Shown piece after piece: positions 1-5,240 of a DNA stretch of 5,240 bases. Each line of letters opens with the position of its first letter. Within the stretch, counting starts at the first letter, position 1. The notes below the pieces were generated by a model that saw nothing but the letters and a program-made list of their open reading frames with translations, was not told the origin of the DNA and did no database searches. Source of the stretch: JBDLID01 sp039715055 (GTDB taxonomy: Bacteria > Desulfobacterota > Desulfobulbia > Desulfobulbales > Desulfocapsaceae); assembly GCA_039715055.1 (NCBI GenBank), contig JBDLID010000184.1, forward strand, positions 1-5,240, written 5' to 3'. The translations under genes were made by a program, and so were the position numbers.

Positions 1-465
1 GTTGAGCCCACCCGTATGCCCACCTTCGGCTTCAGTGCGCGGGAAGCGGAACAGCTCACCGCCTATTTTGCCGATCTGAGTTCGGTCTCCTATCCCTACT
101 ACCAGCCCGAGAAAAAGAAACTCTCCACTGAAGATTCAGAGAAGGCCTGGAAGATTTACTTCCAGACATTTTCCTGTCACTCCTGCCACGCCTGGAACTC
201 CAAGGGCGGAATCGTTGGCCCTGATCAGAGCGACCTGGCCAAGCGCTTGCGGGGTGAATGGGTACAAAAGTATCTGGCTGACCCCCAGAAGTTTATCGCT
301 GATGTGCAGATGCCCAACTTTGAGATGTATCCGGATGAGCTGGAAGTCCTCACCCAGTTGATCATGAGCTTCAATGAGATTCCGGAGGCGGTGTGGGATG
401 TCATCAGGAAACGCTGGGACGATGAGCTGCTGATGAAACAGGCGGCGGAAATGGGAAGCGAATAG
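1..465 (+). CDS. Class I-type multidomain cytochrome c, C-terminal part (5' end outside window)
   Basis: This is a periplasmic-type electron carrier, seen only from an internal codon to its TAG stop; the frame is open from base 1. Counting from the first codon of the window, residues 4-8 (TRMPTF) look like the axial-Met segment of a class I cytochrome c domain whose haem site lies upstream. The ATG at base 16 is that ligand Met and is unlikely to be the true start. A second, complete domain follows a Lys/Glu-rich linker: CHSCH (C59, C62, H63), then a GG-x-VGP segment, a conserved-looking R-x-EWVQKYLADP stretch, and the distal Met in MPNF (M104). The C-terminal tail (about residues 122-154) is charged, with no membrane segment. 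At least two haems are therefore inferred, one seen directly. Related diheme chains often accompany bc-type quinol-oxidising complexes, but no such subunit is visible here. The family call is confident; the role is not. Confidence 0.85.
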   Translation, partial: VEPTRMPTFGFSAREAEQLTAYFADLSSVSYPYYQPEKKKLSTEDSEKAWKIYFQTFSCHSCHAWNSKGGIVGPDQSDLAKRLRGEWVQKYLADPQKFIADVQMPNFEMYPDELEVLTQLIMSFNEIPEAVWDVIRKRWDDELLMKQAAEMGSE

Positions 466-468
466 AGG
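464..468 (+). promoter_or_regulatory. Ribosome binding site overlapping upstream stop codon
   Basis: AGAGG lies 8 nt before the ATG at 477 and overlaps the TAG stop (463-465) of the preceding cytochrome. The overlap supports the 477 start over the in-frame ATGs at 489 and 492. It also suggests the two genes are co-transcribed, and possibly translationally coupled. Confidence 0.6.
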
Positions 469-476
469 CAATACTC

Positions 477-920
477 ATGACAAATAATATGATGATAAGC
501 AGAATCTGTTTTGTATTTGCGGCCCTCACTGTCACTCTTTGTTTTTCCCTGCCGGTCGTTGCTGAGGAGAAAGCTGAAGAGAAGGCGAAGGAAGACCAGG
601 CCCCGAAATATGAAGTCTCCATCGAGCTCGGCCGCGCCACCTATCAACACTACTGCACCCCCTGTCACGGGGTGAAGGGAGACGGCAGGGGCTTTAATGC
701 GCCGCACCTTCTGGTGAAGCCCGCCAATCACACCGACGCCAAGTTTATGTCCGAGCGCAATGACGAGAAACTCTTTGACGCCATCAACCTTGGCGGTGTC
801 GAAGTGGCAAAATCCACCCTCATGCCGCCATGGGGCGCTGCCCTGGGGGATGAGAGAATAAAGTCAATTATCCTGCATTTACGTGAGCTCTGCAACTGCC
901 AGGCTACCAAGAACTGGTGA
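477..920 (+). CDS. Monohaem class I cytochrome c (c6/cbb3-like), exported
   Basis: This is a small soluble electron carrier of 147 residues. Residues 1-29 form a Sec signal peptide: a short n-region with Arg9, a hydrophobic core, and a likely signal peptidase I site after VVA (residue 29). A Glu/Lys/Ala-rich linker (30-44) follows. The single haem site is CTPCH (C60, C63, H64), followed by the G-x-GDG-x-G loop usual in this family. The distal ligand is probably M116 in LMPPWG, and the domain closes with the typical C-terminal helix (about 125-138). Two extra cysteines sit in a C-x-C near the end (C139, C141), which is unusual for the family and not part of a haem motif. Mature size is about 118 residues, normal for the family. 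It lies 11 bp after the preceding cytochrome, so the two probably form one transcription unit and may shuttle electrons together. The partner is unknown. The ATG at 477 is preferred because of its ribosome binding site. Confidence 0.92.
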   Translation: MTNNMMISRICFVFAALTVTLCFSLPVVAEEKAEEKAKEDQAPKYEVSIELGRATYQHYCTPCHGVKGDGRGFNAPHLLVKPANHTDAKFMSERNDEKLFDAINLGGVEVAKSTLMPPWGAALGDERIKSIILHLRELCNCQATKNW

Positions 921-967
921 TGAAGCTTTTTTCTTAGTCACCTGAGGCAAACCTGGAGCAGGAAATA

Positions 968-996
968 TTGGTGTAATTTCACCATTTATATATCAA
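968..996 (+). promoter_or_regulatory. Weak sigma70-like promoter candidate
   Basis: TTGGTG (968-973) and TATCAA (991-996) are separated by 17 bp. They match the TTGACA/TATAAT consensus at 3 of 6 and 4 of 6 positions. The element sits in the most AT-rich part of the gap, about 100 bp before the dodecahaem start. The match is poor and could be chance; an alternative -10 (TATATC, 989-994) would leave a 15-bp spacer. Confidence 0.22.
969..984. repeat. Short inverted repeat in intergenic region
   Basis: TGGTG (969-973) and CACCA (980-984) form a perfect 5-bp dyad around the 6-base centre TAATTT. It overlaps the possible -35 element, so an operator is conceivable. It does not match the FNR/CRP half-sites I know, and a 5-bp dyad is expected by chance fairly often. 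Confidence 0.25.
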
Positions 997-1048
997 CCTC
1001 AACCCAAGCTGAATTGGAGGAACAGCAGGTATCGAATTTCGGGGAAAA

Positions 1049-1099
1049 ATGACAAAGGAACATATAGACAGCCAATCACTTAGGGGGAGGCGTATATGA
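1049..1099 (+). CDS. Possible 16-codon leader ORF coupled to the dodecahaem gene
   Basis: An ATG at 1049 opens a frame encoding MTKEHIDSQSLRGRRI, and its TGA stop (1097-1099) overlaps the ATG of the large cytochrome (1096-1098) in an ATGA arrangement. Such overlaps are typical of translational coupling. The only upstream purine tract is GGGG followed by five A (1041-1049), a weak ribosome binding site. The peptide is polar and basic, with no signal sequence or recognised motif. The overlap could be accidental, since an ATGA arises whenever an A follows the ATG start codon. Listed as a possibility only. Confidence 0.15.
   Translation: MTKEHIDSQSLRGRRI
1083..1090 (+). promoter_or_regulatory. 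Strong ribosome binding site of the dodecahaem cytochrome
   Basis: GGGGGAGG ends 5 nt before the ATG at 1096. It is a near-ideal Shine-Dalgarno sequence and fixes the start, which also places the signal peptide correctly at the N-terminus. Confidence 0.75.
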
Positions 1100-3342
1100 A
1101 ATTCAAGTCCAAACAGACACCGTATCTTCTGTCCGCAGGGATGGGAGTATTTGTGTGTATGGCGTTCGCGGGGGTGCAACCGGCCAAAGCAGCCGATGAT
1201 CCTGCCGACGAATGGAAAAAATGGCAGACCAAGTTCAATCATGAAATGGCATCCAAGCAGCCGGATAAAAAGGCGATGTGGATGGAGAAGGAACTGGTCG
1301 AAAAAGTACTCACCATTGATGACGCGAAGCTGCCCAATACGGAAAAACGGGGACCTATCGTGGAAAAATGTCTCACCTGTCATGACGGTGTGGAGCAGAT
1401 ATCCGCCTTCCACCCCATTGACACCTACGGCTGTACCATCTGTCACGGCAGTGACAAGCCGGATTCTCTCGTTAAGGCAGAGGCCCACAGCAACATGATC
1501 TCGTCCCGGTCCATGAAGGGGCAGAGAAATCCGTCCAACCTGCGTATCCTAGAGCAATCCTGTGGTACTGCCGGTTGTCATTACGGTCACGAGCAGGAAG
1601 ACATGAACCATGTCTACCGTGTCCGCCGTACGGTCATGGGGCTGCAGTCCGGTATCTCCGGCGCCCTGCGCTATCAGTATGCGGCCCAGGAATCGAAGTT
1701 CTCCAAATTCTCCGGCGTGGGAATGGATGACAACGATTACGTACCTGAACATCGCGGTGGTGTGAAGAAGATGGACACCCTGCCGGTCTTCTCGGCCAAG
1801 GATCTTGAGACCGATGACGACGGTAACGTGATCACCACGGACGATATGGGTAACCCCATGCGGATCTCCGGTGAAAATGCCGACTCCCAGTGGCGTAAAT
1901 CCTGTGCCCGCTGTCACTTCTGGAACGAAGGCAAGCAGGCCCCGGCCGATTACCGTGCCCAGGGTTGTGCCGCCTGTCATGTCCTCTATGACAATGACGG
2001 TTTCTACAAGGGATCCGATCCCACCATTCCAAAAGATGAGCGAGGCCATGGCAAGGTTCATCAGGTGACCACCGCAGTTCCCGCCGAGCAGTGTATCCAC
2101 TGTCATAACCGCGGCGGCCGTACCGGTGTGAGTTACGAAGGTCGGGTTGAGTCCGATTTCTACGGTACTCCCTTTATGGCCGGCAACCACTCCAGCGAGA
2201 AATTCCACGGCAAGTACTACAATACCCCGATGATGGATATCCATTATGAGAAGGGTATGGAATGTATCGACTGTCACACCCAGTTTGACACCATGGGTGA
2301 TGGAAATCTCTACTCCAAGAAGCATGAGCAGGCTGAGGTTCGTTGTCAGGATTGCCATGGTTCTTACAAAGAGGGCCTTATCACCACCAAGGTAACCGAT
2401 CCCGAGGATCGTGTTATCCGCCTTGGCATGGTATCGCCCAACTACGAGAACAAAGTTGGCGACGAGATGGTTGTTACCGCCCGCGGTAACAAGTACACCA
2501 ATGCCAAGATCATTGACGGTGAACCCATTCTGCTCTCCAAGTTCGATGGTCGTGAGCATCTGATGCCCATCATCACCAACAAGAAGGGCGTTCATTCCAT
2601 TCCACAGCATCAGGAGCGTATGGAATGCTGGGCATGTCATGCCCGTCACACCTCCCAGTGTTACGGTTGTCATGATAACTATGACCAGACCAACAAAGGA
2701 AAAGACAAGCTGACCATGCAGAAATCTGCTGGTAAGTGGCCTGAGTTCAGGACCTATGTCCGCTACGACACCCCGCTGTTGGGTATCAGCGCCAAGGGCC
2801 TAGTCAACACCTATGTTCCGGGCTGTCAGGTATTCTTTAACGCGGTGAACGATCGCGGCGAGATCCTTGGTGATTTCGATAACTTCGTTTTCCAGTCCGC
2901 TGAAGGATACTCCTCAGTGGCCACCAACCCGGTCTTCACCCACACCATCCGTACCGAGGTACGAAATTGTGAGGACTGCCATCTCAACTCCAAGGCCATT
3001 GGTCTGGGTACCGGTCAACTGAGTATCGGCGCTGATCCATCCGGAAAAGACGACGCTATGAAGTACACCTATGAGATGGATCGTTCAGGACTGAGCGCTG
3101 CCTATCCGCTTGACGTTATGGCAACGCCGCAGGGTCAGCAGATCGCCTCAACATCCCATGTTGGCGCGCGGCCTTTCAACCAGGCTGAAGTGACCCGTAT
3201 CCTGAAAGTTGGTAACTGTCTTCCCTGTCACGATGGCTACGATGATCCGATCTACCAGGATATCTACAAGGCCTATGAAGACTTCCCGACCAAGTGTAAA
3301 AAAGATGAATTCATTAAAAAATCAACCGCCGCAACGAACTAA
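1096..3342 (+). CDS. Exported dodecahaem c-type cytochrome (protein A)
   Basis: This 748-residue periplasmic or cell-surface electron-transfer protein probably binds 12 c-type haems. The Sec signal peptide is residues 1-32 (cleavage after AKA). Haem sites, by first Cys: C92 CLTCH, C113 CTICH, C156 CGTAGCH (a C-X4-C-H site), C270 CARCH, C291 CAACH, C333 CIHCH, C390 CIDCH, C417 CQDCH, C511 CWACH, C522 CYGCH, C625 CEDCH, C708 CLPCH. Eighteen other His residues lie in the mature chain (for example H49, H106, H131, H219, H322, H383, H505, H616, H688), enough to make bis-His ligation possible throughout. Long haem-free stretches at 422-510, 527-624 and 630-707 suggest folded non-haem subdomains rather than a simple haem wire. 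Non-haem cysteines are C577 (in PGCQ) and C734. There is no lipobox, C-terminal anchor or CXXCK catalytic haem. It begins 175 bp after the small cytochrome and is followed after 12 bp by a paralogue, so the two are surely co-transcribed. Family membership is certain; the specific subfamily and partner were not recognised. Confidence 0.93.
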   Translation: MKFKSKQTPYLLSAGMGVFVCMAFAGVQPAKAADDPADEWKKWQTKFNHEMASKQPDKKAMWMEKELVEKVLTIDDAKLPNTEKRGPIVEKCLTCHDGVEQISAFHPIDTYGCTICHGSDKPDSLVKAEAHSNMISSRSMKGQRNPSNLRILEQSCGTAGCHYGHEQEDMNHVYRVRRTVMGLQSGISGALRYQYAAQESKFSKFSGVGMDDNDYVPEHRGGVKKMDTLPVFSAKDLETDDDGNVITTDDMGNPMRISGENADSQWRKSCARCHFWNEGKQAPADYRAQGCAACHVLYDNDGFYKGSDPTIPKDERGHGKVHQVTTAVPAEQCIHCHNRGGRTGVSYEGRVESDFYGTPFMAGNHSSEKFHGKYYNTPMMDIHYEKGMECIDCHTQFDTMGDGNLYSKKHEQAEVRCQDCHGSYKEGLITTKVTDPEDRVIRLGMVSPNYENKVGDEMVVTARGNKYTNAKIIDGEPILLSKFDGREHLMPIITNKKGVHSIPQHQERMECWACHARHTSQCYGCHDNYDQTNKGKDKLTMQKSAGKWPEFRTYVRYDTPLLGISAKGLVNTYVPGCQVFFNAVNDRGEILGDFDNFVFQSAEGYSSVATNPVFTHTIRTEVRNCEDCHLNSKAIGLGTGQLSIGADPSGKDDAMKYTYEMDRSGLSAAYPLDVMATPQGQQIASTSHVGARPFNQAEVTRILKVGNCLPCHDGYDDPIYQDIYKAYEDFPTKCKKDEFIKKSTAATN
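1963..1980 (+). repeat. 18-bp direct repeat, copy 1 (haem site 5 of protein A)
   Basis: GGTTGTGCCGCCTGTCAT encodes GCAACH and recurs identically, in the same reading phase, at haem site 5 of protein B. It is coding sequence retained or constrained after gene duplication, not a mobile or regulatory repeat. Confidence 0.8.
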
Positions 3343-3343
3343 A

Positions 3344-3348
3344 GGAGG
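3344..3348 (+). promoter_or_regulatory. Ribosome binding site of the second multihaem cytochrome
   Basis: GGAGG lies 6 nt before the ATG at 3355 and directly after the TAA stop of protein A. A GTG at 3352 is in the same frame but would be only 3 nt from this site, so the ATG is the better start. The 12-bp gap supports a shared transcript with protein A. Confidence 0.75.
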
Positions 3349-3354
3349 AGCGTG

Positions 3355-5240
3355 ATGAGTAAAACAAAACTTGCAACAATCCTCACAAGCTGTGGTGCTG
3401 GAGCCTTCCTTTTTGGAATGCTTGCCACCCCGGGACTTGCTGCGGATACGATGATCAAGGTGGGGGATAAAGACTATCCCCTGAAAAAGGTGGATGACAT
3501 TTCAGACTTTGCCGACCCAAGGCGCTTCGAGCTGCCGATGAAAGAGGTGGACGGTGCGATGATGAAAGTCACCCCCGAGGGTGTCCCTTTTGCCTGGGAT
3601 AAACCTCGTAAACATATGCTGGAAAAAGAGTATCTTGATGTGAAATTTCCAGTGGACAAGGTCTTTGGTGGCGCGAAAGCAGCCGCCAAGGGCGGTGCCT
3701 GTCTCAGTTGCCATGAAGGCATTGAGGCAATCAGCGACACCCATGACTTTGCCTGTGTCCAGTGTCATCAAGGTGATGACAAGGCCACCGATATTAAGGC
3801 GGCCCATGCGGGCATGTTCTCCAATCCCTCCGACGGCGCGGTTGTTGCCAAGACCTGTGGAACGGCGGATTGTCATGCCGACCAGCTCCACAAGGTTGAG
3901 ACTTCACTGATGGCCACCTCCGCCGGTGAAATCAACGCCACCCGTTATGCCTGGGGCGCGCAAGGTTCAGTTGATGCCATGTACAGTGTCAACGGCAAGG
4001 GCGGCACCAAGGTGATCCCCACCGAGAAGGAATCCGGTGAGCTGGTTGATGATATGCTGCGCAAGAAATGTCTGCGCTGCCATATTAACTCTCCTGCTCC
4101 CAACCGTCTGGGTGACTACCGGGCCACCGGTTGTGCCGCCTGTCATATGATCTACGCCAACGACGGCCAGACCATGACCGGCGACAAGGCCATCCAGGCT
4201 GCCCAGAAGGCCAATAATGAAGCGAAAGCCAATGATCCGAAACTGCAGATGGATCTCTCCGGCCTTCTTTCAAAACGTGGTTATCCGATGAAGCATCGTC
4301 TGACCACGGCCATCCCCACAACCCAGTGTGTGCGCTGTCACAGCGGTAACAGGGTGGGAACCGAGTATATCGGACTCTTCGAGCATGACTTTGAGAAGAT
4401 GTACCGCTCGCCCCGTTACAAGTGGAATGCACCGCTGGCGCCCTATGGTATCGATCATCACACCCTGATGCCCGATATCCATTACAAGGCGGGCCTTGCC
4501 TGTATCGACTGTCATACCGGCTCTGAAATGATGGGTGACGGCAAGACCTATGGTGCGGCCCACCAGGCCACCGAAGTAACCTGTGACACCTGTCACGGCA
4601 CCACTTCGGCCCCGGCCAAGACAGCAGCCCTGGCAGAAGGTGATGCAGCGCTCGCTGCAGCCAACGCCAACCCCAACTATAGCGCCAAGGCTGGCGACAT
4701 GGTTGCAGTAACCGGTAAAGGCACCAAGATGGCCAATGTCATGAAAACTGATAAGGGCATGGTGCTCACCTCCAAGGTCACCGGAAAGCAGCATGTGATC
4801 CCACAGCTGAAAGATATGGAGCAGCAGCCCGTTGCCCATGCCGTTTCCGGCCATATGGCCAATATGGAATGTTCCGCCTGTCACTCCGGCTGGGCCTCCA
4901 TGGACTTTGGAACCCACCTGATGCGCGAGGATTATCCCTCGTACAAGAAGTGGAAGCGCTGGCGTGAGCCGGATCCACAGACCCTCAAACTTCTCTATGC
5001 CACCCTCGGCTCTGGAGTTGGTGACAAGATGGTCACCCCGGACCGTAAGTTTAAAGGTATGAAGAAGGATGCATGGCCAGCCGCTGAAGAGATGGATCTC
5101 TTGAACGGCGAGACCACAACCGGTATCTGGTTTGGTTCCATGACCATGCGTAACTGGGAAGATGTGATCCTCGGCAGAAATGCTGAAGGCAAGATCTCCA
5201 TGTTCCGTCCGCAGTACCAGTACTTTGTCAGTCACATCGG
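3355..5240 (+). CDS. Exported multihaem c-type cytochrome, paralogue of protein A (protein B; 3' end outside window)
   Basis: The frame is open from the ATG to the last base, giving 628 complete codons plus the first two bases of a Gly codon. The Sec signal peptide is residues 1-29 (cleavage probably after GLA). Nine haem sites are visible, by first Cys: C116 CLSCH, C134 CVQCH, C168 CGTADCH (C-X4-C-H), C239 CLRCH, C260 CAACH, C325 CVRCH, C383 CIDCH, C410 CDTCH, C506 CSACH. These correspond one to one with sites 1-9 of protein A, with shared surroundings such as DYRA-x-GCAACH, P-DIHY-x-x-G-x-x-CIDCH and a PNY...GD...V.T.G block. The equivalent of A's tenth haem is missing; instead a long aromatic and charged segment (511-604) precedes an ILGRNAEGKIS stretch that aligns with A's LLGISAKGLVN. 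A mature N-terminal region of about 85 residues lacks haems. An Ala/Lys/Asn-rich insert (about 272-298) separates sites 5 and 6. By analogy with A, one or two more haems probably lie beyond the window. Likely an electron-transfer partner of A; substrate unknown. Confidence 0.92.
   Translation, partial: MSKTKLATILTSCGAGAFLFGMLATPGLAADTMIKVGDKDYPLKKVDDISDFADPRRFELPMKEVDGAMMKVTPEGVPFAWDKPRKHMLEKEYLDVKFPVDKVFGGAKAAAKGGACLSCHEGIEAISDTHDFACVQCHQGDDKATDIKAAHAGMFSNPSDGAVVAKTCGTADCHADQLHKVETSLMATSAGEINATRYAWGAQGSVDAMYSVNGKGGTKVIPTEKESGELVDDMLRKKCLRCHINSPAPNRLGDYRATGCAACHMIYANDGQTMTGDKAIQAAQKANNEAKANDPKLQMDLSGLLSKRGYPMKHRLTTAIPTTQCVRCHSGNRVGTEYIGLFEHDFEKMYRSPRYKWNAPLAPYGIDHHTLMPDIHYKAGLACIDCHTGSEMMGDGKTYGAAHQATEVTCDTCHGTTSAPAKTAALAEGDAALAAANANPNYSAKAGDMVAVTGKGTKMANVMKTDKGMVLTSKVTGKQHVIPQLKDMEQQPVAHAVSGHMANMECSACHSGWASMDFGTHLMREDYPSYKKWKRWREPDPQTLKLLYATLGSGVGDKMVTPDRKFKGMKKDAWPAAEEMDLLNGETTTGIWFGSMTMRNWEDVILGRNAEGKISMFRPQYQYFVSHI
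4129..4146 (+). repeat. 18-bp direct repeat, copy 2 (haem site 5 of protein B)
   Basis: This is identical to the sequence at haem site 5 of protein A and in the same codon phase. A shorter 14-base identity (TGTATCGACTGTCA) also exists at the two CIDCH sites (haem 7). Both support common descent of the two large genes. Confidence 0.8.

Larger units (their letters stand above)
921..1095 (+). other. Intergenic leader region upstream of the dodecahaem cytochrome
   Basis: This 175-bp gap is the only substantial non-coding space in the window and contrasts with the 11-12 bp gaps elsewhere. It has a T-run (927-932) just after the upstream stop codon without a convincing GC-rich stem, an AT-rich patch around 966-993, a short inverted repeat, a GGAGG at 1016-1020 with no ATG at a usable distance, and a possible short leader ORF. 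It could hold a promoter letting the two large cytochromes be expressed separately from the two small ones. Confidence 0.5.

Noticed and set aside
906..935. Terminator after the monohaem cytochrome (T-run 927-932)
   Set aside because: The possible stems (ACCA/TGGT or AAGAA/TTCTT) are 4-5 bp, not GC-rich, and the first is not adjacent to the T-run.
1871..2068. Small plus-strand frame inside protein A in another phase
   Set aside because: It is a shadow of the cytochrome coding sequence with no motif and no ribosome binding site.
1549..2673. Long open frame on the minus strand (374 codons) inside protein A
   Set aside because: It lies wholly antisense to a clear 12-haem gene. Its translation has no haem or other motif, and it arises from the codon bias of the sense gene.
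1096..3342. Protein A as an octahaem nitrite/hydroxylamine/tetrathionate enzyme or pentahaem NrfA
   Set aside because: The haem count is 12, there is no CXXCK site, and the spacing of sites does not fit those families as I know them.
3352..3354. GTG as the start of protein B
   Set aside because: It is in frame but only 3 nt from GGAGG; the ATG immediately after it has better spacing and is the preferred codon.
3382..3396. Lipobox-like LTSC-G near the N-terminus of protein B (C13)
   Set aside because: The hydrophobic stretch before C13 is only about 7 residues and hydrophobicity continues well past it to a good signal peptidase I site (GLA, residue 29). A soluble periplasmic protein is more likely than a lipoprotein.
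4270..5235. Long open frame on the minus strand (321 codons) inside protein B
   Set aside because: It is antisense to a strongly supported cytochrome frame with nine ordered haem sites. The translation shows no recognisable domain and no ribosome binding site was seen.

Overview
The window is a gene-dense block of periplasmic c-type cytochromes, all on the + strand. It holds four cytochrome genes and no mobile element, RNA gene or CRISPR array that I can support. Each protein whose N-terminus is visible starts with a Sec-type signal peptide. Together the four reading frames carry at least 23 covalent haem attachment sites: 1 visible in the first gene, 1 in the second, 12 in the third and 9 so far in the fourth. 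This points to a Gram-negative anaerobe with high cytochrome content, such as a sulfate-, sulfur- or metal-respiring member of the Desulfobacterota or Desulfuromonadota. That assignment is inference from gene content and moderate GC; no marker gene is present.

Layout: (1) 1-465 is the 3' end of a cytochrome gene that enters from upstream. The visible part is the Met-ligand tail of one class I-type domain followed by a complete second domain, so the protein probably has at least two haems. (2) 477-920 is a small monohaem class I (c6/cbb3-like) cytochrome, 11 bp downstream with its ribosome binding site overlapping the previous stop codon. (3) 921-1095 is a 175-bp gap, the only real intergenic space, with an imperfect promoter-like element, a small inverted repeat and a possible 16-codon leader ORF whose stop overlaps the next start. 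(4) 1096-3342 is a 748-residue dodecahaem cytochrome (called A below). (5) 3355-5240 is a second large multihaem cytochrome (B), cut by the window end, 12 bp after A.

A and B are diverged paralogues. Haem sites 1-9 occur in the same order in both, including an unusual C-X4-C-H third site. They also share a haem-free segment between sites 8 and 9 and the start of a segment after the ninth site. B lacks the CXXCH equivalent to A's tenth haem and has about 49 more residues there. The simplest working model is a periplasmic electron-transfer module. In it, mono- and dihaem class I cytochromes exchange electrons with a membrane quinol or terminal complex encoded outside the window, and the two long multihaem proteins act as wires, stores or an enzyme-like partner pair. 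No substrate-specific catalytic motif was recognised, so donor, acceptor and physiological role remain open.
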